Program-made: the position numbers and the translations under genes
In this document: one piece after another, positions 52,524 to 63,110 of the stretch
Position numbering within the stretch: the first letter of the stretch is position 1
Layout of the letters: each line of letters opens with the position of its first letter
NCBI RefSeq assembly: GCF_033115175.1
Contig: NC_084831.1
Location: 44,176,002 to 44,240,001 of the forward strand
Source of the DNA: Lepus europaeus
Lineage: Eukaryota > Chordata > Mammalia > Lagomorpha > Leporidae
Length of the DNA stretch: 64,000 nucleotides
Reading direction: 5' to 3'
Notes under the pieces: model-generated
What the model was told of the DNA's origin: nothing
What the model saw: only the letters and a program-made list of their open reading frames with translations
Databases searched by the model: none

Positions 52524-52876
52524 TTTTATTTTTTTATTTTTTTATTTTTGACAGGCAGAGTGGACAGTGAGAGAGAGAGACAGAGAGAAAGGTCTTCCTT
52601 TTGCCGTTGGTTCACCCTCCAATGGCCGCCGCGGTAGCGCGCTGCGGCTGGCGCACCGCGCTGTTCCGATGGCAGGAGCCAGGTGCTTATCCTGGTCTCC
52701 CATGGGGTGCAGAGCCCAAGCACTTGGGCCATCCTCCACTGCACTCCCTGGCCACAGCAGAGAGCTGGCCTGGAAGAGGGGCAACCGGGACAGGATCGGT
52801 GCCCCAACCGGGACTAGAACCCGGTGTGCCGGCGCCGCAAGGCGGAGGATTAGCCTGTTGAGCCACGGCGCCGGCC
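52524..52876 (-). mobile_element. CSINE, youngest subtype
   Basis: A perfect 18-base target-site duplication 'aaaattttctaacttctt' lies at 52506-52523 and 52877-52894. It shares diagnostic changes with the copy at 30578. Confidence 0.96.
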
Positions 52877-52903
52877 AAAATTTTCTAACTTCTTATCCAC
52901 TTA

Positions 52904-53263
52904 CTTTTTTAAAGATTTTTATTTATTTATTTTTAATTTTAATTTAATTTAATTTTTTTTTGGACAGGCAGAGTGAACAGTGAGAGAGAGAGACAGAGAG
53001 AAAGGTCTTCCTTCCGTTGGTTCACTCCCCAAATGGCCACAATGGCTGGAGCTATGCCGATCTGAAGCCAGGAGCCATGAGCTTCTTTCCTGGTTTCCCA
53101 CGCAGGTGCAGGCGCCCAAGGACTTGGGCCATCCTCCACTGCCCTCCCGGACAACAACAGAGAGCTGGACTGGAAGAGGAGCAACTGGGACTAGAACCCG
53201 GCGCCCACATGGGATGCCGGTGCCGCAGGCGGAGGATTAACCTAGTGTGCCATCGCGCTGGCC
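52904..53263 (-). mobile_element. CSINE, young-like type
   Basis: The perfect 12-base target-site duplication 'cttatccactta' (52892-52903, 53264-53275) overlaps the duplicated target of the preceding SINE, so this copy landed beside it. The T-rich start holds '(ttttaa)n'. Confidence 0.94.
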
Positions 53264-53639
53264 CTTATCCACTTATTTTGACATCAAACAAAAGTCCACT
53301 TTTCCTTCCTGATTTGAAATTATACCCTTATCAAATAAAATTCCCATATATATTTGGATATATTTGGGGACTTCCTGTCTTGTTCCGTGGACTACAGATC
53401 AGCTGTGGCTCCCATTCTCTCTTCGTGGCAAAACCCTGATTTCTTGTGGTGATTCCCCTCCACTACTACCAGGTCTTTAGGGAAAGATACAGAGAGCGAA
53501 TCATGACTGGTTTCAGCGCATAACAGCTGTATTCCCTTTGTTATGTGTCAGTTTATCCATGGCCAGTAAGATTTCAGGGGAAGTCTAGGAGGCTACCAGG
53601 AAAAACAGTATCCTGTTAGACTATTAGGTGATGTTTGGG

Positions 53640-54130
53640 TGGCAGTTGGATTCCTAAGTCCCAGAGGTGCAGAACAGAGGTGTGATTTTAGGGGGTTCGT
53701 TATCACTAAAGTATTGTGATGGGAGAAGACCACTGGGGAGAGTGTAAATGGAAAAAGTAACAAGTGTGAGCTTCCAGTGGGAGGGCACTGCAGTGTGCAG
53801 GGGTCAGAGAAATGAGGAGCAAACAGGAGCAGCCAGCGAGGGAGCAGGGCCAGGGGAGAGGGGGATGATGCGCTGTGGCTGGTGCTCTTGGCGGGTCGAG
53901 TAACCGGGAAACCGGGAATTGAGACATGGATGTCACTGGTGACTGTGACAAGGGCAGTTCAGTGGAGCGATGGAGATGGACGCGTAACTGGAGAGGAGCC
54001 CACAGAAGATGGCTGGGAGGAGGTCAGGGGCTCCAGTGCAGGACGGGCCACCTGTGTACGGCGTCAGGGCTGTGAGGGAGAGCAGGGATGCGAGGCTGTG
54101 GCTGGAGGGTTGAGACAAGTCAAGAGAGGG
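53640..54130 (+). repeat. Ancient unassigned repeat ('gtgactgtgacaagggcagtt' type)
   Basis: 'gtgagggcactgcagtgtgcagggg'-like sequence, 'cagccagcgagggagcagggcc' and 'gacatggatgtcactggtgactgtgacaagggcagttcagtgg' follow a common mammalian repeat whose family I cannot name. Low coding potential. Confidence 0.45.
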
Positions 54131-54145
54131 TTTATTTTGCTTGTT

Positions 54146-54470
54146 TTTTCTTTTTTACAGGCAGAGTGGACAGTGAGAAAGAGAGAAAGAGAGAGAAAGG
54201 TCTTCTTTTGCCATTGGTTCACTCTCTAATGGCCGCTGCGGCCGGCGCACCACACTAATCCAAAGCCAGGAGCCAGGGGCTTCTCCTGGTCTCCCATGGG
54301 GTGCAGGGCCCAAAGGCTTGGGCCATCCTCCACTGCACTCCCGGGCCACAGCAGAGAGCTGGCCTGGAAGAGGGGCAACCGGGACAGGATCAGGCGCCCT
54401 GACTGGGACTAGAACCCGGTGTGCTGGTGCCGCTAGGCGGAGGATTAGCCTGTTGAGCCATGGCGCCTGC
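54146..54470 (-). mobile_element. CSINE, young type
   Basis: Reverse copy from 'ttttacaggcagagtggacag' to 'gagccatggcgcctgcc'. Confidence 0.9.
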
Positions 54471-54589
54471 CTATTGTTGTTTCTTTTTTAAGATGGAAGA
54501 AATAAATTCCTGTTTGATGGTGATAGGAAAGGAAAGCAAAAGTTTTCCTGGATAAAGTGTTTCTGAGGAAGGGAATCGGTGTGACACCG

Positions 54590-54650
54590 AGCAGCTGTGT
54601 TCCTCAAACTGTGGTCTACGGGCCACAGACAGTCTGCAAGTCATCTGTCA
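54590..54650 (+). mobile_element. hAT-Charlie-like terminal fragment
   Basis: 'gtgttcctcaaactgtggtctacgggcc' resembles the 5' end of MER5/MER20-type elements. 54471-54590 has nothing recognised. Confidence 0.4.
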
Positions 54651-54698
54651 CCAGCCTGCGGCAGAAGGTAAGAGTAAATAACATAACACTTTGAGGTT

Positions 54699-54987
54699 TT
54701 AAGCTTTATTTATTTATTTGAAAGGCAGAGTTACAGAGAGGCACAGGCAGAGAGAGAGATGTCTTCCATCTACTGGTTCACTCCCCAGATGCCACAATGG
54801 CCGGAGCTGCGCCAATCCGAAGCCAGGAGCCAGAGCTTCCTCCGGGTCTCCCACGCTGGTGAGGGGCCCAAGTACTTGGGCCACCTTCTACTGCTTCTCT
54901 AGGTCACAGCAGAGAGCTGGATCAGAAGAGGAGCAGCCCAGATTCGAACCAGCACCCATATGGTATGCCGTCACTGTACAGCTGGCC
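54699..54987 (-). mobile_element. CSINE, classic type
   Basis: Reverse copy from 'agctttatttatttatttg' to 'cactgtacagctggcccc'; about 30 bases of head missing. Confidence 0.87.
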
Positions 54988-54989
54988 CC

Positions 54990-55330
54990 AAAAATTTGAA
55001 AGTTATTGGCTCTGATACTAAAATTTCTGGCCCAGAATACTGGGATTCATAGAAATGGAGGACAGAACAGTAGAACAGTAATTGCCCAGGGGCTGGGAGG
55101 AGGAGGAAATGGAGGATTACTGTTTAATGCATAGAGAGTTTCAGTTTTGCAAGCTGAAAAAAGTTCTGGAACTGAGTCGTGGTGGTGGCTGCACAGCACT
55201 GAGAATGTATTTAATGCCACTGAAGTGTACACTGAACACTGGCTGATGGTAAAACCAAAACCATCACCACCTCAAGTGACAAAGGTTTCCGTTATATGTC
55301 TGGTTTTAAATTTCATTTTTTATTGTAATT
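54990..55330 (+). mobile_element. L1 3' end (L1M-like)
   Basis: 'gtaattgcccaggggctgggagg', 'ttactgtttaatgcatagagagtttcagttttgcaagctg', 'gttctggaactgag' and 'atgccactgaagtgtacac' are standard old L1 3' phrases. Confidence 0.8.
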
Positions 55331-55399
55331 AATTTTTATTGAGTTTGACATTAGCTCAAACACAAATAATTCACTTGTAGTAAGGAAAGGAAGGCAGAC

Positions 55400-55785
55400 T
55401 ATATGAGTCTATTGAAAATGCATATGCTATGCATGGCTTTCAAAATTTTTAGCACTAAAGTACACTTAGATTTTTTTAGAGTTATTTGAATGTCAGGGTT
55501 ACAGAGAGAGGGAGAGAGACAGAGAGAGATCTTCTGTCTGCTGGTTCATTCCCCAAATGGCAGCAATGGTGGGGCTAAATCCACCTGGAGTCTCCCACAT
55601 GGGTGCAGGGGCCCAAGCCCTGGGGCCATCTTCTGCTGCTTTCCCAGGTACATTAGCTGGGAGCTGGATCGGAAGTGGAGCAGCGGGACTTGAACTTATG
55701 CCCATGGGGGCCAGTGTTGCAGATGGTGGCTTATCCTGCTGTGCCACGACACCAGCCCCTCCTGAGCTTTTAGAAGCGCCCTTGT
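55400..55785. mobile_element. Short inverted-repeat DNA element (MITE-like), copy 2, split by a SINE
   Basis: 'gaaaatgcatatgctatgcatggctttcaaaatttttagcactaaagtacac' (55415-55468) matches the left half and core of copy 1; after the SINE 'cctgagcttttagaagcgcccttgta' (55760-55785) matches its right end. Confidence 0.5.
55470..55757 (-). mobile_element. CSINE, classic type, in the MITE
   Basis: Reverse copy from 'tttttttagagttatttgaatg' to 'gtgccacgacaccagcccc'. Confidence 0.87.
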
Positions 55786-55933
55786 AGAAGCAAAGTTAGA
55801 AGCTAGTTGGAAGTCATGGTGGGAGATAAGGCCATGCAGAAATCTTTTTTTTTTGGAAACAAAATCATCAGTTTTAAATGAAGATGGAGGGGGAAGGTGG
55901 GAGAATTAAAGAGGGAGATATAAAATAGTTACC

Positions 55934-56269
55934 CGATGGGGGGGTAGTGTGCTGTGGAGTTGCGGGTAAAGCTGCTGCCTGCAGTGCCGGCATCCCATAT
56001 GGGCGCCAGTTCGAGTCCCAGCTGCTCCACTTCCAATCCAGCTCTCTGCTATGGCCTGGGAAAGCAGCAGAGGATGGCCCAAGTCCTTGGACCCCTGCAC
56101 CCACATAGGAGACCCAGAAGAAACTCCTGGCTTCAGCCTAGCCAGGCCCTGGTTGTTGTGGCCACTTGGGGAGTGATAGAAGATCTCTCTCTCTCCCTAC
56201 CTCCCCATCTCTCTCTGTAGCTCTGCCTTTCTAATAAAAAAAAAACAAAAAAAAAACAAAACTTTTTAA
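55934..56269 (+). mobile_element. CSINE, classic type
   Basis: Starts 'cgatgggggggtagtgtgctgtgg'; flanks 'agttacc' (55927-55933, 56270-56276). It is the last SINE before the ZYG11B promoter, 0.7 kb away. Confidence 0.88.
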
Positions 56270-56276
56270 AGTTACC

Positions 56277-56900
56277 TGGGAGGGTGGGACAGTGAGTGAA
56301 GCTGGAGAAACATGGTTGCATAGCCAAGTCTGAAAGCCCCTCTGAGAGTAATGCTATCAAATCTAAGGGACTCAGTCGACCAGCGAGTAAGGTTTCGGCA
56401 TTTTCTCCACCCTCTCCTGTTTTGCTGCAGGTTTAGGTTCGGAGTTGCTCCTGACTATAAGAGAGAGGAGGGAAATGATCGCGGGCGCTCGGGAATGATT
56501 TTCAGAGGGGACAACAGACTCTGAGCTGCTTGAGGAAGGATGCAAGGACACAGGGCAGTGTGCGGAGCGAGGAAAAGGGAGCAAGACCAGTGGGTGTTGG
56601 GGCTGGGGTGGCAAGGTGTGAGTGAGGAAGGAAGGAGGCTGTGTGGGAGTGTTAGCTGACTGAAATCGAGATTATCCTCCTAGCCGGGTTGCCATTATTG
56701 GTGATGAGCAGATCAAAATCTAAGGCACCAGCAGGGGCGTGAGAGGCCGAGGCAGGGTGATCCCTAAAGGAGAGACCAGAGCACTGGAAGAAATCACCTA
56801 AAAGAATGTTGAAAACACTAAGAATCATGACAATAGTAATGAATCGCAGTGAATAAATGTTAAAGAATGATGGTGAGTGACACGGGGGTGTATGGGTAAC
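56277..56900 (+). other. ZYG11B upstream region
   Basis: No SINE and no gene recognised. Parts ('gagcgaggaaaagggagcaagaccagtggg') again resemble the unassigned ancient repeat at 53640. It probably holds distal promoter sequence. Confidence 0.5.
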
Positions 56901-56904
56901 TACC

Positions 56905-57560
56905 TCCTGTCATGACGTAATATTTAAAGCTCTCACTGTTTTTAAAGGGCCGTTAGGAGGACTAGAGGAGGGAGGTGTGGGCTCCTTTAAGGGCCTGGAA
57001 GCCGGTGTGGCCTTACCTCGGCTGAGTCTGCGCACTGAGCTCGGAGGCGGGGCCGAGCTCGGGTTCGCGGGCGAGGGCGGGGCCTCACGGGGGCGGAGTC
57101 TGTGCTCCGGCTCCGGCTGCGGCTGCGGCTGCGGCAGCGGCTGCTGCACTTGGAGCTGCCGAGCCGCGGAGGCCGAGGCCTGGGCCGAGCCCCGAGCAGC
57201 CGCTCGCCGGAGTCCCCCGGAGCCCCCCGCGCCGGCTCAGCCTGGCGGCGGGCTGGAGTCCCGCCCGCCGCCTCACGCCGGACAGAGGCTGCATGCCGGA
57301 GGACCAGGCCAGCGCAGCGATGGTGAGGGAGCGAGGCCTGCCCCAGCTGCAGCCGCGCGCCAGCTTAGCCCCCCGGGCCGGCCCCTCCCTAGCGCTGGCT
57401 GCCCTAGCGCTCGGGCGCCCAGCCTGTACTTCGCCCCGGGGTTCCCATCCCGCCCGGCGCTCCCTGTCCACCTGCTGGGGCGCACCCTGTGGGTGACACC
57501 CCTCCCTCCCCCTCCTCCCCGCGATCGCCCCGCGGTGACAGCCTCTTTCGCTTTCCCTTG
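56905..57560 (+). promoter_or_regulatory. ZYG11B: ZYG11B CpG-island promoter and 5' UTR
   Basis: CG density rises sharply at about 56990 and falls after 57560. A CRE-like TGACGTAA stands at 56913-56920. GC boxes are at 57046-57053 (GGCGGGGC), 57075-57083 (GGGCGGGGC) and 57090-57096 (GGGGCGG). There is no clear TATA box. Downstream, an imperfect GGCTGC/CGGCTG array covers 57103-57146, probably in the 5' UTR, and could fold strongly. From 57000 to the coding start there is no ATG, so no upstream open frame can compete. The transcription start cannot be fixed from sequence. Confidence 0.85.
57293..57322 (+). CDS. ZYG11B: ZYG11B exon 1 coding part (CUL2 ubiquitin-ligase substrate receptor)
   Basis: The coding exon is only ten codons, MPEDQASAAM, and ends at the donor 'atg|gtgagg' (intron from 57323) in phase 0. 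This matches the human N-terminus except G7S, and the exon boundary after the second methionine is as I recall it. ZYG11B is a leucine-rich-repeat and armadillo-like protein of about 744 residues that acts as substrate receptor of CUL2-RBX1 ligases and recognises N-terminal glycine degrons; those domains are encoded by exons beyond the window. The start context is weak (T at -3, C at +4), but it is the first ATG of the leader. The rest of the window is intron 1. A 296-codon frame over this region (56977-57867) is a GC-rich artefact. Confidence 0.93.
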
Positions 57561-58451
57561 GCCGCCCCCAGCCCATCATTTCACCCTCCCCGCTTCCCTC
57601 GCCCTCCACCTTTGTGCCTTCCTTTCCTGCCGTCTGCACTCGCATCGCCGGTCCTCCCTGCTTTGTGTCCTGCCTGGCTGTGCCTGTGGGCTGGCCCGCC
57701 CTCCGCGCTTTATCTTCACTGCCCCCTCCTCCCCGTCCCCCTCTGCCATCCGCGCTTCCTCCCCATCGCTCGTCCTCGTGCCCCCACCCACCCGGCTGTC
57801 CCCACTTCCTGCTCCAGGCGTCGGGGGTCTGAGCAGGAACAATTCCAGGGCTATTGCTTTCCAGTAGCTGTGGGGCGGGCAGAGAGGGACTCCTAGGCTC
57901 GCTTCTTCCTGTTCTTTTTTGGAAAAGGGAGAGTGCCTGGAAACCTTCGTAGCTAGAGTCACCGCAAACCCTTAAGGATGGGGTGCGGGCCGGCCGTGCG
58001 TACCGTGACCTTATCCTTAGCGTTTTGACACAAATCGCTACTCATGTTTTGAAATTCGCTTTTACCTTGTGCATCTTCTGATGTGGAGTTACAGTTTGGG
58101 AAGTCGAGAGGACGTTTCTTTACAGGCTTGGCCGCTGTTACTGGGAACAGATGACTCGTTTTTGTTTGGAGGCTTCCGTTTGGCAGTCAGATTCTTGCCG
58201 TCTCTTCTGCAGGGGCTCATGTGGTGGGCCCCCTCTGCCTTTTCTTGGGAGGACATTCATATTTGAAGATTTCTTCCTTCCTGTTTCAAAATGGGTTGAG
58301 ACTTCTGTTGTTTTTTCATGGAGTTGGGTTACACGTGGTTTGCAGCACATTTATTAAAATCATTGCCCCATCGCATGCAGTGAGCTACGTTTTGGTCTCT
58401 GGTAGAGTTAAAGCATTTTAATTAAAACTGAGTCCTGGTAACCATATTCTT

Positions 58452-58785
58452 TTTTTTTTTTTTTTTTTGACAGAGTGGATAGTGAGAGAGAGAGAGAGAC
58501 AGAGAGAAAGGTCTTCCTTTTTGCCATTGGTTCACCCTCCAATGGCCACTGTGGCCGGCGCACCGCACTGATCCGAAGGCAGGAGCCAGGTGCTTCTCCT
58601 GGTCTCCCTTGCGGGTGCAGGGCCCAAGCACTTGGGCCGTCCTCCACTGCCTTCCCGGGCCATAGCAGAGAGCTGGCCTGGAAGAGGGGCCACCGGGATA
58701 GAATCCGGCACCCCAACCGGTACTAGAACCTGGTGTGCCGGCGCCGCAAGGCGGAGGATTAGCCTGTTAAGCCACGGCGCCGGCC
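58452..58785 (-). mobile_element. CSINE, young type, in ZYG11B intron 1
   Basis: The 13-base target-site duplication 'taaccatattctt' lies at 58439-58451 and 58786-58798. Antisense to ZYG11B. Confidence 0.95.
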
Positions 58786-58898
58786 TAACCATATTCTTCT
58801 TAGACGTTTGTCAGCTTCTGTTTTCCATCTTTTTTTGGAAAGCGCTTTACATAAAATCATTTAGTCAGTGGACTTGCCCGGAGTCACCAGTTCCTGCA

Positions 58899-59197
58899 TT
58901 TTTATTTTTATTTACTTATTTACTTGACAGTTACAGAGAGAGGGAGAGAGAGTGATCTTCCATTTGTTGATTCAGTTCCCAAATGACCACAATGGCCAGA
59001 GCAGAGCCAGGCTGAAGCTAGGAGCCAAGAGCTTCTTCCAGGTCTCCCGCGAGGGTAGCGAGGGTAACAGGGGCCCAGGGATCTGGGCCATCTTCTGTTG
59101 CATTCCATGGGTATTAGCAGGCAGCTGGACTGGAAGTGGAGCAGCGGGATTCAAACTGGTATCAGGTAGCAGCTTTACTTGATATGTCTCAATGCTG
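58899..59197 (-). mobile_element. CSINE, classic type, rearranged head
   Basis: Reverse copy from 'tttttatttacttatttacttg' to 'tgatatgtctcaatgctgg'. It is followed by 'ccttgggggccctgcacccacatgctggcccc', a piece of forward SINE body joined to a head end. Confidence 0.78.
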
Positions 59198-59810
59198 GTC
59201 CAAGTCCTTGGGGGCCCTGCACCCACATGCTGGCCCCAACTCCTCCATTTTTAGCTTGTCATTCTCCTGTTCTTTTTCACTTCCACACTGGTACTGTTTC
59301 TCCCAGTGGCAGCCATTGTGCCTTATTCCTTATTCCCAGTTGTTCAGGCCAAGTGGGGGCTTAAATGATCCATTTTAGGGTCTCATTTTCCCACCGGATA
59401 AGTAGAAATTAAACTGAAACTGGAGGCAACCAGTGGACTACAAAGAAAGAATGGGTGTGTGCATCTTATTTCCAGTACAAAAAGGACATTTAGTGAGATG
59501 CTGAGGATGCTGTCTTCAGCAGAGACGTGGGCTCGGGTCGCCAGATGTTGGGAAGAGTGAGCGCTCGCACTGAGGGTGAAGGCATGAGCACGGAGGGCCG
59601 CCTGGGAACTCTTCCTTGGGTAGTTAGGATAGGACGGTGTCCGTTCGGGTGGGCCTGCAAGATGCATTTGTAAAGGTTGTTCTGGGAAGGAGAAGCTTGC
59701 TTCTTTGCAAGTGTGAGTAGACAGTAGACAGGAATAGGGATGTGTTACAGGAAGCAGGGTTATCATAAGCACACAAGAACGAGGATGTATAGTCGGTTAG
59801 AAAGACATTG
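59198..59810 (+). other. Intron stretch without recognised elements
   Basis: Apart from the SINE scrap at 59199-59232 I see neither repeat nor gene in it. Confidence 0.5.
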
Positions 59811-59814
59811 TCTT

Positions 59815-60130
59815 AGTCTGTCCGGGCTACTGTAATGAAACACCGTAAACCCAGTACCTTGTAAACAACAGAGATGGCTTTGTCAGAGTTGGGGCCTGGT
59901 GAGGGCGCCCTCCCTGGTTTGTCTCTGGTGCCCTCACCTGTGTCCTCACAGGGTACAAGGGGCAAGGCAGCTCCCTGGGGCCTCTTTTCTGAGGGCACCA
60001 GTCCTGCTCATGAAGGATCCGTGCACCCTCCTGATTCGGTCACACCAGAGTTCCCACCTAATGCCATCACCTTGGGCTCAGGATTTCAAATACGAGATCT
60101 GAGGGGCTGCAAACTTTCAGACCACAGCAG
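59815..60130 (+). repeat. Ancient LTR-like interspersed repeat
   Basis: 'gtcttagtctgtccgggctactgtaatgaaacacc', 'gtgtcctcacagggtacaaggggcaaggcagctccctggggcc', 'atgccatcaccttgggctcaggatttcaaatacg' and 'cagaccacagca' keep the full order of a well-known mammalian repeat that I cannot name with certainty. Confidence 0.6.
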
Positions 60131-60394
60131 ACATCCTAAGCACGACTGTGTTTTACTTTTGCCTTCAACTGACTTGAGTTTTCCTTAGTTGTTGAAACAG
60201 GTGCATGCTGGGTAAGATTGTATGTATGTTCAGGAGAGATGAAGGAAAGGCAAAATATTAGGATGTTATTAACTTGGAATTATCTGTAGAGGATGCTTTA
60301 TTGCTTTCCTTGTGTAATAGGGTTAGTAGGCACTCAGTAACTAGAACTTGAATGAGTTTTATAAAACTTTGTATTTAAAAAATTTCAGTTGTTT

Positions 60395-60612
60395 ATTTTG
60401 TTATCTTCTGAATAGTTGAGATGCCTAAGCACTGAACTTTACCATGAATCAGAATCACAGTGTGTGTGTGTGTGTGTGTTTGCTGCTCTCCCTACCTCCA
60501 CAGTTTGATTCACGAAGTTTGGAGTGGCGCCTGAGAGTTTGCATTTCTAACAAGAACCCTTGGAATGCTGATGTTGCTGCTCTTGGAACTATAATTTGAG
60601 AAGCAGTGGCCT
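60395..60612 (+). mobile_element. MER5-like hAT-Charlie fragment with (TG)n
   Basis: 'accatgaatcagaatcacagtg', a (TG)n run at 60461-60479, then 'gagagtttgcatttctaacaag' and 'ataatttgagaagcagtgg' follow a Charlie-type element. Confidence 0.6.
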
Positions 60613-61099
60613 AAGGTGGAGTTCTTATTTCCCATTCATCTAGCAATGCTTTTGGAGTGCTGTTGACTGTGTTGGCATTGGGAATATCACAGATATTGAA
60701 ACAGATGTGGTCCCTGCTTTTTAATACCTTATTTATATTGATACTTTTAAATATGAAGCGTTTTAGCACATTGTAAATGTGTTAAGCAAGGGGAAGCTGT
60801 AGCATCATGGGATAGGATTGTCAGGCGTAGCTTTGCAGAGGATGTCTTTCAAGTAGAGAACTGAGGGCTTAAATTATTGGAGTTGTTGTTATGGAAAGAG
60901 TAACACAGCTAGAAGGAACAGTACATGCAAATGACTTGTGGTTCTCTCTGTTGCCTGCTTAACTCTGACATGTCCTGGATTCTTAACTCAGGGAACTCAG
61001 GGAAACCCTATCTGTCCTGTCTAACCCTCAACAACAACCAGACCCCAGTCCTTTCTGTTCTGCAGCTCTTTTCTGGGGACTACATGTCAGCTGTCATAT

Positions 61100-61600
61100 T
61101 TGTATTTCTTGCTGTGATTATTTGATTGGAGCCTGTCTCCACCTCCAGAGTATAAAAGTCATTGATACAGGGATGTCTTCTGACCCTCTCATAAGGGCTG
61201 GGCATTGTGTTCTTGGCACTGTGGTTATAGCGGTTAAAAAAAGACATGGGGGAGTGAGGGAACAGATAGTAAATAAATATATTAGTCTATAATGATAAGT
61301 AGTTACCAACACTAAGAAAAAATAGATCAGGGTAAGATACAAAGTGGTGCGTGTGTGTCAACATTTTTAGATCTGTAGGTTAAGCAGCAACATTAATAGC
61401 TAATACTTATTGAACTTGACTATTACATATCATTTTAAGTGCTTTACATATTTTATCTACTGTAATCCTCAGAGCAACCCACTGAGATAGGTACTAGCTC
61501 TGTGAAGGTAAAGACCATACTTGTTTGGTTCATTCTCACATCTTTAACACCTACAAAGAGCCTGGCATGGAAATCTTTGTTGAATGAATGAGTAGCTGTG
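61100..61600. repeat. L2 and MIR fragments
   Basis: 'gcctgtctccacctccagagtataaaagtcattgatacagggatg' (61131-61176) is L2-like; 'ttttaagtgctttacatattttatctactgtaatcctcagagcaaccc' (61433-61480) is MIR in reverse; 'ctacaaagagcctggcatggaaatctttgttgaatgaatgag' (61551-61592) is the L2 end. Confidence 0.6.
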
Positions 61601-61880
61601 GGGGATGGGATGACCACAGATTTAGGAAGGCTTTGCTGCAAAGGGGGCATTTGAACTGGGTGTGGAGGGGGTCCTTAACCATAAGTGGGATTTTATTGGT
61701 TAGGAGTTCGGGAAGGAAGGCCATTCCTGGCAGAGGGACTGGTTTGAGCATAGACACAGAGGCCGAAGTAGGTGTGATGTATTCTGGGAAATGTGTGAGT
61801 CTAGCTTTGAGGATGCAGTGGGAGGTGGGATGAGAAAGGCATTTTTGTGTGAAGATTTGTAAGAGGAAATTTTGAGGATG
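61600..61880 (+). repeat. Ancient unassigned repeat
   Basis: 'catttgaactgggtgtgg', 'ggaaggaaggccattcctggcagaggg' follow the common 'gacatttgagctgagtcttgaagg .. gggcattccaggcagaggg' mammalian repeat; no gene. 61880-62176 is plain intron. Confidence 0.5.
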
Positions 61881-62177
61881 ATCATTCTAAATGCATTAGG
61901 AACCTGGATTTGGAGTGGAAAAATTTGTACTAGTCTAGGTGAAAAGCAGTTGTGTGAATTTTCACCCTCTTCTTGCTAGGGTGGCGGTGACTTACGTAGG
62001 AGAAATGCAGTTCCTAATAGTGTTGCAGTTTTGCTCACTGGTCCTCAGTTTTCATATATGCTACTTTTGGGGATTTTTGAGAATAACAAAATAGTGAATA
62101 TACCAAAGTCCTTTATATGTAACCCATAGCCTCCTAAACTTTATGCATGAATATTTGGGAATCAGTACTCCCCAATC

Positions 62178-62488
62178 TTAAAAAATATTTATTTTCATTT
62201 TATTTGAAAGGCAGAGAGAGAAAGAAATCATCTGCTGGCTCACTCTTCATTTGCCTGCAACAGCCAGAGTTGGGCCAGGCTGAAGCCAGGAGGCTAGAAC
62301 TTAATCCAGGTTTCCCACTTGGGTGGGAGGGACACAAGTACTTGAGCCACACCTGCTACTTTCCAGGGTGTGCTGTAGCAGGAAGTTGGTTCCGAAGTGA
62401 AAGGGTAGGAACTGCAACCAGGCACTCTGCTATGGGATGCCGGTGTCCTAGGGTGGTGTCTCTCCCACTGCACCCAATGCCTGCTCCC
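62178..62488 (-). mobile_element. CSINE, old type, in ZYG11B intron 1
   Basis: Reverse copy from 'ttaaaaaatatttattttc' to 'cactgcacccaatgcctgctccc'. Confidence 0.8.
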
Positions 62489-62921
62489 ATCTTATTTATT
62501 ATTTTTTCTTTGGTTGCTGATATTATCCTTATTGCCCTGTAATGGCTGAGTACAGATTATATTAAGTGATAGTCACCACAGACACAGACACATCTTTTCA
62601 CATATATTGCGTAGAGAGCCGGAGGAGAGGCAAGGGGCAGCGTCCTGTTTTCACAATGCTCTCTACTAGGATCCCGTCGAGGAGCACATCTTTGGTGCCT
62701 TCTCAGCATATGGTATTTGCCTAGGGCTTCAGACTATGTGGGTATATGGAAGTCAGGGACATTGTCCCTGAAGAGTGTGCACACAAGGCAGACACAGAGC
62801 AACAGGAAAATAATTCCCAGGCAACAATGACCCCCCTTCCTGGGGTTTGCACTGGGGCTACCAATTATTATATTTCTTATTTCAGTGGCATTTTACGCTA
62901 AAAAGATGGAGGTTGGTGTTA

Positions 62922-63110
62922 GCTGGGAGCTTCTTCCAGGTCTCCCACATGGGTGCAGGGGCCCAAGAATTTGGGCCATCTTCCACTGCTTTCCTAGGCA
63001 CATTAGCAGGGAGATGGATTGGAAGTGAAGCAGCTGGGACTCGAACTGACACCCATATGGGATGTCAGGGCCGCAGGCAGAAGCTTAATTTACTGTGCCA
63101 CAGCTCAGGC
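62922..63110 (-). mobile_element. CSINE, tail half missing, in ZYG11B intron 1
   Basis: Only the head-side half survives, from 'agctgggagcttcttccaggtctccc' to 'tgccacagctcaggcc'. A (GGGGT)n run follows at 63153-63171. 63172-63929 shows no feature I can name. Confidence 0.82.

Larger units (their letters stand above)
50730..53460 (-). mobile_element. Ancient L1 (L1M-like), antisense chain broken by four SINEs
   Basis: Between the SINEs, the DNA keeps the order of an old L1 3' region read in reverse. Landmarks are 'accttgctttttccttcaac' (51326), 'agagaactgctgggtgaaaaag' (51547), 'aatctgtactcccaccagcaaa' (51937), 'caatctgataggtgaaaaatag' (52030), 'tttgacttaattgaaatttattctgg' (52459), 'gatttgaaattatacccttatc' (53311) and 'tcccatatatatttggatatatt' (53342). 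It has no open frame. Continuity across all gaps shows the SINEs were inserted later. Confidence 0.75.

Noticed and set aside
16485-57322. Bidirectional promoter shared by COA7 and ZYG11B
   Set aside because: The genes diverge, but their starts are 40.7 kb apart, each with its own CpG island.
56977-57867. 296-codon plus-strand open frame over ZYG11B exon 1
   Set aside because: It crosses the ZYG11B start in another frame and ignores the exon 1 donor; composition bias explains it.
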